Program-made: the position numbers and the translations under genes
Part shown: piece by piece, positions 1-8,452 of the stretch
Numbering within the stretch: position 1 is the stretch's first letter
Layout: each line of letters starts with the position of its first letter
The notes under the pieces: model-generated
What the model saw: only the letters and a program-made list of their open reading frames with translations
What the model was told of the DNA's origin: nothing
Database searches by the model: none
DNA from: an uncultured Clostridia bacterium
GTDB taxonomy: Bacteria; Bacillota_A; Clostridia; TANB77; CAG-508
DNA: 16,848 bases
Direction of reading: 5' to 3'
NCBI GenBank assembly: GCA_944393405.1
Contig: CALYAC010000021.1
Span: 1-16,848, forward strand

Positions 1-1050
1 AGTAAGATTTACTTTTAATTGGTCAGAATTATATTGTTGCGTAATTTCTACAATATAAGTTTGATTATAAACAGTAACCTTTTTTAGATTAGTCATATTT
101 TCAAGTGGATCTGTATTAATAATATGATTTGCATCTAAATACAAATATTCTATTATATTATTGTTCTCTAAGACTCCAATACTGTTTATTTCATTTTTAT
201 TTAAATTCAAATTGTATAATTTACTTAAATTTCCTAAAGCTGAAATATCTTCTATTTTATTATTACTTGCACTTAGTATTTCTAGATTTGTTGTTTGGTT
301 AATACCATTTAGTGATTGCAATTGATTATAGTTTAGATTAAGTTTTTCTATTGTTGTATTGTTATTAAAGTTTGCTATACTTGTAATACCATTTCTGCTA
401 GCATCAATATTTTCAATTGCAGTAAGCCTTGTAAGTATATCTATATTGGTAATTTGATTCCCAGCAATTGATAATTCTACTAAATTACTAAGGTCTCCTA
501 TTGGAGTTATGTCTTGTATTTGATTGTTGTCTAAATATAAATATTTTATGTTTGTTAAATTACTTAATACATTTATATTTGAAATATTGTTATTGCTAAA
601 ATTTATGTTTTGTAAGTTTTGTAGATTTTGTAAAAAGCTTATATCTGAAACTTGATTTCCACTTGCACTTATTTTTGTTAAAGTAGTGAAACTACTTAGT
701 ACACTCATATCTGAAATATTGTTCCAATCTAGATAAATCCATTCAATACCCTTATCTGCAAATAGTTCTAGTCCAGATAAATCTGTAATATTCTTTCCTG
801 CTAGGTTTAATTGCTTTCCACTTGGCAAATCATCCGATGTAATTGTATCTATATCAGATATTGTTATATTATTTTTACTTTCATTTTCTTCTACATCTCT
901 TATTATTTCTAGTATTGCATTTTTTAAGTTTTCGTCTTTGAAATAAGATGTTACATCTGTATCTTCTGTTGCAAATACTGTTGTAGAAAGTAGAAAGAAA
1001 CATGACAAAATAGTAATGAAAGCAACTATTTTCCATTTGGTTGTTTGCAT
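1..1050 (-). CDS. Secreted internalin-type leucine-rich repeat protein (3' end outside window)
   Basis: I translated 350 codons from ATG at 1050, open to base 1. Residues 5-27 are a signal peptide: Lys5/Lys7, a hydrophobic core, and a V-F-A site before Thr28. Residues 36-50 (a Phe-x-Asp-x-x-Leu-x-x-Ala-Ile pattern) resemble the N-terminal cap of internalins. Ten 22-residue repeats fill residues 102-321 with the pattern LxxLxLxxNxIxDIxxLxxLxx. Residues 322-350 look like the start of an LRR-adjacent Ig-like region. The product is probably exported and mediates binding; the missing C-terminus would show any LPXTG, SLH or other anchor. An AAAGGAG site (1060-1066) lies 9 bases before the ATG and a strong promoter lies just upstream, so this start is well supported. 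The frame is also open upstream into the oxidoreductase gene, so a fusion is formally possible. Ligand unknown. Confidence 0.85.
   Translation of the reverse strand, partial: MQTTKWKIVAFITILSCFFLLSTTVFATEDTDVTSYFKDENLKNAILEIIRDVEENESKNNITISDIDTITSDDLPSGKQLNLAGKNITDLSGLELFADKGIEWIYLDWNNISDMSVLSSFTTLTKISASGNQVSDISFLQNLQNLQNINFSNNNISNINVLSNLTNIKYLYLDNNQIQDITPIGDLSNLVELSIAGNQITNIDILTRLTAIENIDASRNGITSIANFNNNTTIEKLNLNYNQLQSLNGINQTTNLEILSASNNKIEDISALGNLSKLYNLNLNKNEINSIGVLENNNIIEYLYLDANHIINTDPLENMTNLKKVTVYNQTYIVEITQQYNSDQLKVNLT
88..747 (-). repeat. Ten 22-residue leucine-rich repeats (66 bp period)
   Basis: Protein residues 102-321 of the LRR gene form ten consecutive 22-residue units without insertions. 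Asn at the conserved ladder position is kept in every unit. The DNA copies have diverged, so this is a protein-level repeat rather than a recent tandem DNA array. Confidence 0.85.
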
Positions 1051-2304
1051 TAAAAAAAGCTCCTTTATATACGATTTTACAACAAAATCATATATTTTAT
1101 GGAATTTTTTGTCAATAAATGTTACAAAAATGTAACAAAGATGATATATTTTTGCAACATTACCTATTTTAATATTCCGCTTTATTTTTTGTTTAAGGTC
1201 TTTTATTCTTCCTTCTCTTATTTCCTTTTTTAAGCACTTTCTTATTGCTTTTTTGTAACCATATTTAGAATATAGCTCTCTAAATTCATAATAATTTTTG
1301 TGTTTTTTAGGAGGTTGTCTCAACATTCTATTGCCTTGCACAGCTTCTTCCAGTTCCCTTTTTTCTAAATGTAATCCTTCTTTGGCATTTTGTATAAAAT
1401 TATCTCCTTTTTTTGTATTAACTAAAATAAGCGATACTTTTGTATTATCAGGCTTATTAAAAGGAACAGTTTTACCAATACCCCAGAAGTCACCAATAGT
1501 TATGTCTGACACTCTATCTGCTCTTGCATATTTACATTGAAAACAACTCTCTCTTTCTAAAACGTTATTTAAAAAGCCCATCAAAAATTCATCTCTTAAG
1601 ATTGATTTGCGATATATAATTTGCTCTTCATTATACAACTTTAGAACATATTTTTGTTTATCTCTAAAAGTTACTCTATTTATTATTTCTTTCTTCTTCT
1701 TTTCAATCATCTTTATATGGTCTTTTAGAAATTTATTAGATGGAACACCATGACAAATAATATCAACAAGTATCAAATTTTCATATTCATGTCGTAAATA
1801 ACTTTTCAGTCCCTGTACTTGGCATGGAGTACCAATAAATAATACTTTTTTACCATCATTTAAAAGCGATTCTATCTTTTGATAAATTAATCCTATATAA
1901 CTTTGTACATATTTTGATTGTTTAAATTTTTTACAGTCCTCAAAATTTTCACTTATACTATGTATAAGCTCCATATCTTTATTAAAATCACAGCCTACTC
2001 CAACACCATTCTCCTTTATAATCTGTTGATAAAAATATGCTGCAATTCCACCAGATGTACTACTATTTTGCTCTTCTTGATTTCTATTCCATGCCGCATA
2101 AACATCAATCGGTTTATTGTAATTTATTTCCGAATTATTCGGACATATTTTTTCACACATTTTGCAATTGATACATTTTGATTCATCAATGATAGGTACC
2201 AATTCTTGTGCTTCATTATAGTCCATTGTTATTGCTCCACGTGGACAAATATTATAGCAAGCTGCACATCCAGTGCATTCTCCTTTACCACAAATGTCTT
2301 TCAT
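1051..2304 (-). CDS. Ferredoxin / coenzyme F420 hydrogenase beta subunit (FrhB)-like oxidoreductase; stop codon missing
   Basis: Numbered from ATG 2304. Two [4Fe-4S] ferredoxin clusters are marked by Cys10/13/16/20 and Cys44/47/50/54. FrhB-type motifs follow: GTPCQ (158-162), CHGVP (184-188), a CxxC at 254/257 and VSDITIGDFWG (265-275). This family, usually 370-400 residues, is common in bacterial polysaccharide loci beside pyruvyl transferase and flippase genes; a flavin-linked redox role is expected but its substrate is unknown. Start: ATG 2304 sits two bases after the flippase stop and has GGAGG (2319-2323) 14 bases upstream. An in-frame ATG at 2325 would add seven residues but has no ribosome binding site. 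The frame has no stop before the LRR start at 1050 and continues to base 1. By comparison with the family I expect the natural end near 1180. The end given here is only where the LRR gene begins. Confidence 0.8.
1087..1115 (-). promoter_or_regulatory. SigA-type promoter of the LRR gene
   Basis: On the minus strand, TTGACA (1110-1115) is followed by exactly 17 bases and then TATGAT (1087-1092). This is a full -35 match and a 5/6 -10 match. Predicted transcription start is near 1080, leaving a leader of about 30 bases that carries the AAAGGAG site before ATG 1050. The promoter lies inside the still-open upstream frame, which argues that this stretch is really intergenic. Confidence 0.75.
1120..1137. 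promoter_or_regulatory. Perfect palindrome next to the LRR promoter, candidate operator
   Basis: TGTTACA and TGTAACA form 7-bp perfect arms around four A residues. The site ends 4 bases upstream of the -35 box, a usual position for an activator or repressor. No T-tract follows in the direction of transcription, so it is a poor terminator. I do not recognise the regulator. Confidence 0.45.
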
Positions 2305-2306
2305 AA

Positions 2307-3854
2307 CTATACACTTTTCCTCCATCTTTTGGTCATCTTTTGGAATAATTCTTTTATTTTATCAAGAAAATATGTAAACTCTTCTTTTTTTCTAGAAAAT
2401 AGAATAAAGCAGATATTAGCTATTACAAATACTACAATTCCTTTTACAATTAAAGTCCATATATTATTTCCATTAATTAAAAATGTTGCGGCAATACAAA
2501 TAGCGGTTGTAACTAAAAATACTAGCATATAAATTACATATTTTTTAAAAAATTCTTTAGATGATTTCTTGAAACCATGTTTATATAAAACAAGTGGATC
2601 AAATATTGTTGTAGTAGTAATTCTACATATAAATGTTCCAACAAATACACCTGTTATTCCAATCCATTTTGCTAATATGATAGATGTTACTATATTTACT
2701 ATTACTGTAGCTATTGGTCTGTAACGTGCTTCCCAAAATAATCCATATGCAGTTCTAAATGATACAGCAACATTCTGCATACCTAACACATATACATTTA
2801 ATCCCAATACAAAAGTTGTAGCAAAAGGTAGCAAATAGTCACTTCCTAACCACCATTCAATAAACGGATTTAGTAACGTTATTAAACAAATAGAACAAAT
2901 ACCATAAATATAAAAGCTACAAAAATTTATATTATGAAACAATTTTTCTGACGCATCTCTCTTCTTAGTTACAATAAAATTTCCTATACTAGCAGTTATT
3001 GATGAAAATACTTGCGATATAATGCTGTTCACCGCATTTATAACCATTAGATAATTAGAGTAAAGTCCAACTTCTACTAAACCAATCATCTTTGAAATAA
3101 TTACGTTATCAGTTCCATTTACAATAACCATAGCAATTCTGTATATAAAGAGTGATTTGATATTTTTAATCATATCCTTTATTTCTTCTCTTTTAATAAC
3201 AGCATTACTCTTCTTTTTTATGTATGGATACATTTTATTGCATTTCCATGATATAATTATGTTCTGAGCAATTGTAGCTATTATGCTTATACTTAAATAT
3301 AATATATAATTTTTAAACACAAGCAATACTATCATTTCAACAATAGACTTAATAATAGCAACTATAATGGAAATTTTTGTTACTATATAACTCTTTTGAT
3401 CAGATTGTATTAATGATTGCTTATATATAAAGAAATATGATGCAGCTGAATTAAGTACAAATAATATATAAATAATATTTATATGTGGAATATCCGGCAT
3501 CTCTTTAATAAATAAATTTAAAAATGGTGTAATACTTAATCCAATTACTAGTACAAGAATTCCAATTACATTATATACTTTTCTATAAAAACGCATTAAG
3601 GCATTAATCTTATCTTCATCTTTCTCTGCTAATGGTTTATATAAACTATATGGAATTGCAATACCTATTCCTAAGTCAACTAAAGATAACATTGTTATAA
3701 TATTAGAAAACAATCCATTAAGTCCTAAATATTCCTTTGTCAATACTCGTACAAAAACTGTTCTAACAATAAAACTAAGTAATACCGTTGTTAACTTGCT
3801 AATAATTGAAAATACTGAATTTAATACTGCGTTTTCTGTTCTTGTTTTTTCCAT
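2307..3854 (-). CDS. Wzx-type polysaccharide repeat-unit flippase
   Basis: This 515-residue integral membrane protein has about 12-14 hydrophobic segments. It begins with a short basic stretch and the SIISKLTTVLLSFIVRTVF-type first helix, typical of the polysaccharide transporter branch of the MOP/MATE superfamily. A charged cytoplasmic C-terminus (rich in Lys and Arg) is also usual. It should move the undecaprenyl-diphosphate-linked repeat unit across the cytoplasmic membrane for Wzy to polymerise. GAGG stands 7 bases before the ATG, and the gap to the upstream pyruvyl transferase gene is 10 bases. The Wzy-like gene in the same operon supports a Wzx role rather than a drug exporter. Substrate specificity cannot be read from the sequence. 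Confidence 0.88.
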   Translation of the reverse strand: MEKTRTENAVLNSVFSIISKLTTVLLSFIVRTVFVRVLTKEYLGLNGLFSNIITMLSLVDLGIGIAIPYSLYKPLAEKDEDKINALMRFYRKVYNVIGILVLVIGLSITPFLNLFIKEMPDIPHINIIYILFVLNSAASYFFIYKQSLIQSDQKSYIVTKISIIVAIIKSIVEMIVLLVFKNYILYLSISIIATIAQNIIISWKCNKMYPYIKKKSNAVIKREEIKDMIKNIKSLFIYRIAMVIVNGTDNVIISKMIGLVEVGLYSNYLMVINAVNSIISQVFSSITASIGNFIVTKKRDASEKLFHNINFCSFYIYGICSICLITLLNPFIEWWLGSDYLLPFATTFVLGLNVYVLGMQNVAVSFRTAYGLFWEARYRPIATVIVNIVTSIILAKWIGITGVFVGTFICRITTTTIFDPLVLYKHGFKKSSKEFFKKYVIYMLVFLVTTAICIAATFLINGNNIWTLIVKGIVVFVIANICFILFSRKKEEFTYFLDKIKELFQKMTKRWRKSV

Positions 3855-3864
3855 ATTATATCCT

Positions 3865-4899
3865 CTATTCTAAAGCTTCCAGTAATTTTTTTATAGAGTT
3901 TTCTCTTTCTTTGGTTATTACAGAATAGCTTTCATCAAAATTTATGTTTTCTTCTAATTTTTTTTCAAATTCTTCATAGTTACAATTGTCTCCATTAATT
4001 AACCTATTAGATAATAACAATCTATTTAATAAATCAGCTATTTTTTGACTTCCCTTAAAGGTAATAAAATGCTTTTTATTTAATATAGAAAAGATTGTCC
4101 CATGGAAGGTTTTTGTTATAATATATTCTGAATTTTTTATAATTGATGAAAATTCTAAAGGCGAGCAGTTTATGTTTAAATCACACCAAGAATGTTTCAT
4201 ACATATAGATATCGTTATACAATTATGCTTCTCTGCAAACTTTTTTATGTATTCTCTTTCTTTTGTATTAAAACTATAACCATATACCAAAATGTATTGT
4301 TTATTTGTTTTTAAAATAGTATTAATATCTTCCCAGTCAATTAGCAAAGTAGGATCTAGTACAGTAGTATACTGTTTATTTGTAAGCTTTTCTGCAATTT
4401 CTTTTGTTTGGTTATCTCTTGGGAATATTGCAGTTAGTTTGCTCATTGCTTCTTTTATATAATCATAGTCTTTATAGTCTTCTATTTTTGCTGTTCCACA
4501 ACTAGGTGCATATGCAATTTTTTTAGCTACATCATATCCTATTCCGTAAAAGCATCCTTTTCTGTAAAATTCTTTATTTACATTCCATACTTCGTCGCTT
4601 CCTATTACAATAGCATCAAGATTTTCTTTATTTATATCTTCGAAATTTATTGTTTTAAAATTTTGTTCAACAGCTTGTTTAAAAATATAGTATTTTTGTC
4701 TATTAAAAAAATATCTACTAATAAAACTTCGCAAATTTCTTTTATTTCCTAAAAAGAATCTTTTTAATTCTTTGCTATCTCTTAATTTAATAAAATAAAC
4801 TGTGTGTCCATATTTTTCTAATAAAGTTTTTGAAGCATAAGCCTGTAAAAACGCTCCTAAATTTGATGAATCATATGGTGTTATAATTCCAATTTTCAT
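3865..4899 (-). CDS. Polysaccharide pyruvyl transferase family protein (CsaB/WcaK-like)
   Basis: The 344-residue protein opens with a Rossmann-like strand and the SNLGAFLQAYA motif (12-22). It then has VIGSDEVW (98-105), APSCGTA (131-137), LDPTLL (181-186) and TFHGT (264-268), all landmarks of this GT-B-like family. Known members add pyruvate ketals to sugars, with phosphoenolpyruvate as donor. The protein is cytoplasmic, with no signal peptide. AGGAGG lies 6 bases before the ATG. It sits between the beta-helix gene and the flippase, with 10-base gaps on both sides, and the flippase separates it from the FrhB-like gene, a combination often seen in such loci. The family is broad and some members may use other donors, so pyruvylation is inferred, not shown. 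Confidence 0.85.
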   Translation of the reverse strand: MKIGIITPYDSSNLGAFLQAYASKTLLEKYGHTVYFIKLRDSKELKRFFLGNKRNLRSFISRYFFNRQKYYIFKQAVEQNFKTINFEDINKENLDAIVIGSDEVWNVNKEFYRKGCFYGIGYDVAKKIAYAPSCGTAKIEDYKDYDYIKEAMSKLTAIFPRDNQTKEIAEKLTNKQYTTVLDPTLLIDWEDINTILKTNKQYILVYGYSFNTKEREYIKKFAEKHNCITISICMKHSWCDLNINCSPLEFSSIIKNSEYIITKTFHGTIFSILNKKHFITFKGSQKIADLLNRLLLSNRLINGDNCNYEEFEKKLEENINFDESYSVITKERENSIKKLLEALE

Positions 4900-4909
4900 A
4901 TTAATCCTC

Positions 4910-6250
4910 CTATTCTATTGGTATATTGCTTAAATCATCTGTTAATCGTAAAATTCCATCATCTACTATTATCTCATTTTCTTTTATATTTCCGAAAGAT
5001 TGATTATTATTTTTATATACATAAAATATATCTTTATAATTTAATGGTTCTATTTTATATGCATATTCTTTTTCTTCTTTTTCATTTACTACAATATTAT
5101 TTTCTAATATTGTATTCGTTGAAATTATAGTAACAGCACCATTCGTTATATAATTGTTTGATACTTTTAGATTATTTATTCTATTTACCTGTATATTACC
5201 TGAATTAATGTTATTATTCTCTACAATCGCCTTCTCAATATATCTTCCTTGATTTCTATAACTAAGACTATTATATAATACAATATCACCATTATTTATA
5301 TTATTATTACTTATTTGAATTTTGTCTTTTTCATCATAAACAATAATGGTATTTTGAATTTTATTATTATAGATATTTGTAGAGTGTACATTTTTTTGTA
5401 CTTTTATTGCATAAACGCTTCCAAAATTATACATATTGTTATTATAAATTTCTACATTTTCAATTAATTCTTCATCCAAGTTTGATTCTAAATCAATTGC
5501 GGATTGTGGATTTGTACCATATATATCATGAATTTCATTATCTCTAATTATTACATTACTTGCACTAATTACTGTAATTCCTTGCCTTCTACAATTATAA
5601 ATGTTACAGTTTGATATTTCTACATTAGTAGAATTAATATCGTCTGCATCTTTGTTTATATAAATTCCATCTCCTGTAGTTTGTGTAATCTGAATATTTT
5701 GTATTTGTACATTATTTGCACTCCTTATAGTAATCCCCATTCCCCATTCATGGGTACTATTATCAGTATATTCGTGTGTGTTTTTATCTCCAATTAATAT
5801 CCCGTTTAACAGTTTTATATTTTCAACATTTGCAATAGTTATTAAACTATAATTAGTAGCATTATTAGATTCAGCCTCAATCTTTGATGAATTTAAGTCG
5901 AGTGTTATATTAGAACATAAAATTATACCTCTTTTACCATTTTCACTTCTGTTTGCCATAATGCTATAGTTTCCTTCTTTTAATTTTATGTACTCTATGT
6001 TATTTCTTGAAGCATATCTAATTGCCTCATTTATTCCTTCTGTTGTTTTTCGTGCATTTGAAAAATCATCACTTATCCCAAAAAAGTCATTATTTATTAA
6101 TCCTGTTTCAGGATCAATAGGTTCCCCATATCGAGTAATTTTTATATTTTCAATTAATTCTTCTACTATATGTGTATTTTTACATATTATAATTATAGCT
6201 ATTATACTTAATATAACTATGGTTAAAATAATGTTTTTTTTCTTTTTCAA
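4910..6250 (-). CDS. Membrane-anchored right-handed parallel beta-helix protein
   Basis: A basic start (four Lys) precedes one hydrophobic segment at residues 6-24 with no clear cleavage site, so the protein is probably anchored with the rest outside. Residues 56-97 look like the N-terminal portion of pectate-lyase/tailspike proteins: FFGISDD, an alpha-helical NEAIRYA stretch, then an IKLKEGNYSI strand. Residues about 110-400 are degenerate short repeats rich in Asn and Ile (NNxIxN, VxIxN), with TGDGIYI at 192-198, as in beta-helix turns. The total of 446 residues fits one solenoid domain. Related enzymes include uronan lyases, C5-epimerases and O-acetyl esterases, but I see no catalytic set that decides. 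Start: TTG at 6250 with GGAAGG 6 bases upstream, two bases after the GT2 stop; no better ATG is in frame nearby. Confidence 0.8.
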   Translation of the reverse strand: MKKKKNIILTIVILSIIAIIIICKNTHIVEELIENIKITRYGEPIDPETGLINNDFFGISDDFSNARKTTEGINEAIRYASRNNIEYIKLKEGNYSIMANRSENGKRGIILCSNITLDLNSSKIEAESNNATNYSLITIANVENIKLLNGILIGDKNTHEYTDNSTHEWGMGITIRSANNVQIQNIQITQTTGDGIYINKDADDINSTNVEISNCNIYNCRRQGITVISASNVIIRDNEIHDIYGTNPQSAIDLESNLDEELIENVEIYNNNMYNFGSVYAIKVQKNVHSTNIYNNKIQNTIIVYDEKDKIQISNNNINNGDIVLYNSLSYRNQGRYIEKAIVENNNINSGNIQVNRINNLKVSNNYITNGAVTIISTNTILENNIVVNEKEEKEYAYKIEPLNYKDIFYVYKNNNQSFGNIKENEIIVDDGILRLTDDLSNIPIE

Positions 6251-6252
6251 TT

Positions 6253-7251
6253 TTAGCCTTCCTTTATTATACTCATTTTATCTATTTCTTTTAATAAAGT
6301 TTCATCTATCATTTTTATGTTTTTCTTATTATCGATTTTTTCTTTTAATTTGTCAAGTTTCAAAACTAAATATATTCTATATCTAATTAACTTTAGCTTA
6401 GTTTTAAAATTAAAATTCCCATATTTTTTTACTTTTGCTTTTATTATATTATATTTATCATATTCTCCAGTTCTTATAACAAAATACAAAACCTCTAAAA
6501 AATGTATATAATAGAATTGATTCTGTTCTTCTTTTGTAAATTTATCAACAAAATTTTTAAAAGCATTCATATAATTCTCTTTTATTCTAATCATTTGATC
6601 AACACTTTTAGGTTCGTTTATTTCATTTCCAATATCCTTTACTACTAGTATTTTATTTATATTTAAAATTTTATATTTTTGACAAAATCTTACTAAAACT
6701 TCAATATCTTGGTGTCTTTTAAATGATTCATCAAATCCTTTAATTTCTTTTAGTGCTTTTGCTCTAAAAAATAAGTTACTTCCTGTACCTATAGTTGCTT
6801 TTTTTAACAAAAGTTCTTTACTAATATTACCAGATTTAGTTGCATACACAATAGATGTAATCTCTTTATTTGCATTAATAATAATACAATTAGAATATGC
6901 AGCGTCATATTCTTGATTTTTTTCTAAGGCACTTGATAATTCTTCTAATCTAGTTGGTAAATAAAAATCATCATCATCTAAAAAAGCTATATAATCACCT
7001 TTTGCTATTTTTATTCCTGTGTTTCTAGCAGCTGCTCCATTTTTGTTTTTTTCATGCTGTATATAATGAATTTTAGGGTTGTCTTTATATTTCTCCATTT
7101 TTTTCTCAAGTTCAAATCTTGCTTGAGTATTTGGATTATTATCATCTACAATAATTAACTCAAAGTTTTGATACGTTTGATTTAAAACACTATTAATTGC
7201 TCTTTCTATATAATCACTTCTACTATATGTTGGTATAATTACACTTATCAT
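6253..7251 (-). CDS. Family 2 glycosyltransferase (GT-A fold)
   Basis: The first 120 residues are a standard GT2 domain: ISVIIPTYSR at the N-terminus, QTYQNFELIIVDD (25-37) and NGAAARNTGI (71-80). The metal- and donor-binding Asp cluster FLDDDD is at 90-95. The 332-residue length and lack of membrane segments indicate a cytoplasmic, membrane-associated enzyme that adds one sugar to the lipid-linked repeat unit. The basic C-terminal 90 residues are unrelated to the catalytic core. Its ATG overlaps the upstream polymerase stop by 4 bases (ATGA), indicating translational coupling, and GAGG lies 7 bases upstream. Donor sugar and linkage cannot be predicted from sequence alone. Confidence 0.9.
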   Translation of the reverse strand: MISVIIPTYSRSDYIERAINSVLNQTYQNFELIIVDDNNPNTQARFELEKKMEKYKDNPKIHYIQHEKNKNGAAARNTGIKIAKGDYIAFLDDDDFYLPTRLEELSSALEKNQEYDAAYSNCIIINANKEITSIVYATKSGNISKELLLKKATIGTGSNLFFRAKALKEIKGFDESFKRHQDIEVLVRFCQKYKILNINKILVVKDIGNEINEPKSVDQMIRIKENYMNAFKNFVDKFTKEEQNQFYYIHFLEVLYFVIRTGEYDKYNIIKAKVKKYGNFNFKTKLKLIRYRIYLVLKLDKLKEKIDNKKNIKMIDETLLKEIDKMSIIKEG

Positions 7252-8411
7252 TTATTTTCCTCTTTTTCTTTCTTCTTTTTATTTGTAGCTAAAATGCATA
7301 GTGATAAAGATATATACATCCAAAAATAGATTTCTCTCCAATATTCATATGAAATTAATAATCTCATTATAGCTGTACAAAACAAAAATAATAATAAAAA
7401 TTTATTTTGTTGAGATAATTTATTTTCAAAAATCAGTGCATATACTCCATATAATATTGGAATACTAAAAATAAGTAATAGCACTATTCCACCTTCATAT
7501 AACATTTGTAAAACAAAATTGTGTGGATATGTTCCATATTTTACATTAAAGCTTCCTATACCATGTCCTAATATTGGTGCATTTTTAGTTCCACTTATTG
7601 CTAAACTATATGTCAAATCTCTTCCATTACTTATATTGTCTTCTTGTATTAATTCAATATTCTTATCTATTATTTTAAATGAAATATCATACTTAGCTAG
7701 AGTTTTTTGCATTGAAGTTAATATGTTTAAAGCATTTTGATATACCACCATAACAAGAATAGCAGTAATTGCTAAAACTAGTATTTTTGTAAAAATCTTC
7801 TTGTTTAAAATTAAACATATAATAAAACAAACTAGTGCGGCAATATATATATTCCTTGAAGCATAAACGAAAACAAAATATAAATATGGTGTTGATAATA
7901 ATAATAAAATTAATTCTTTTTTGTAATGTATACCTAAGAAAAATATTTTAATTATCATTAAAATAATTAATGGTAAAACTGTATAACTATAACTCATAAG
8001 TGTTCCAGAATCAAAACTATCAAAGTTTTTGGTTAAGAATAATGGAGAACAAATTACATATATTAGTATTGTAATATTTGCAACTTTATCAGGTTGTATT
8101 TCTGCTTTCACATATATTATTGAAAGAAATAAGTATAGTATTAACTTACCAAAATAACTATTTTTATATATATTTCCACCATATGCTAAATAATCTATTA
8201 TAAAATATAGTCCTATAAATAACATAAACAAGCAACATAAAATATATTTTTTGTTAACTTTTCTATCAAAATTATTTACAATTATTAACACCATTGTAAC
8301 TGTTAAAATTACAAGTCCAAAACCAATTGTATCAGAAATAATTGTACTCCCTAACATTAATGATATTAACACATTGTTTATTTTAATTTTATCTCTTTTA
8401 AGCGAATTCAT
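7248..8411 (-). CDS. O-antigen ligase family / Wzy-type polysaccharide polymerase
   Basis: A 387-residue polytopic protein with about ten or more hydrophobic segments. The large extracytoplasmic loop near residues 225-305 carries the family hallmarks: SNGRD (261-265), LGHGIGSF (281-288) and YPHNFVLQ (295-302, His297-Asn298). These match the Wzy_C pattern shared by polymerases and ligases. A polymerase is favoured because the operon also has a Wzx flippase and a priming transferase, and Gram-positives have no lipid A core acceptor. It would join flipped repeat units outside the membrane. The ribosome binding site AAAAGGAG stands 4 bases before the ATG. The 41-base gap upstream, the longest in the operon, contains no convincing promoter or terminator. 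Confidence 0.85.
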   Translation of the reverse strand: MNSLKRDKIKINNVLISLMLGSTIISDTIGFGLVILTVTMVLIIVNNFDRKVNKKYILCCLFMLFIGLYFIIDYLAYGGNIYKNSYFGKLILYLFLSIIYVKAEIQPDKVANITILIYVICSPLFLTKNFDSFDSGTLMSYSYTVLPLIILMIIKIFFLGIHYKKELILLLLSTPYLYFVFVYASRNIYIAALVCFIICLILNKKIFTKILVLAITAILVMVVYQNALNILTSMQKTLAKYDISFKIIDKNIELIQEDNISNGRDLTYSLAISGTKNAPILGHGIGSFNVKYGTYPHNFVLQMLYEGGIVLLLIFSIPILYGVYALIFENKLSQQNKFLLLFLFCTAIMRLLISYEYWREIYFWMYISLSLCILATNKKKKEKEENK

Positions 8412-8452
8412 TTTTCTCCTTTTCGTATATTATATCTAAGTTAAGTATTATT

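Noticed and set aside
88..747. Regularly spaced similar segments that could suggest a CRISPR or tandem DNA array
   Set aside because: The 66-base period is fully explained by 22-residue LRR units in a coding frame, and the DNA copies are not near-identical.
1120..1137. Palindrome before the LRR gene considered as a terminator of the polysaccharide operon
   Set aside because: Seven mostly AT pairs without a following U-tract; its position next to a -35 box fits an operator better.
2305..2325. ATG 2325 as start of the FrhB-like protein, overlapping the flippase by 19 bases
   Set aside because: No ribosome binding site precedes it, and homologues usually begin only a few residues before the first cysteine motif. 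Kept as an alternative only.
1918..2532. Plus-strand open frames at 1918-2181 and 2206-2532
   Set aside because: They lie opposite the FrhB-like and flippase genes, which carry clear family motifs; no ribosome binding site or recognisable domain supports them.
5988..6386. Plus-strand open frame of 132 codons opposite the beta-helix and GT2 junction
   Set aside because: Low-complexity Phe/Leu/Ile sequence typical of the complement of Lys/Asn-rich coding DNA; spans two well-supported genes on the other strand.
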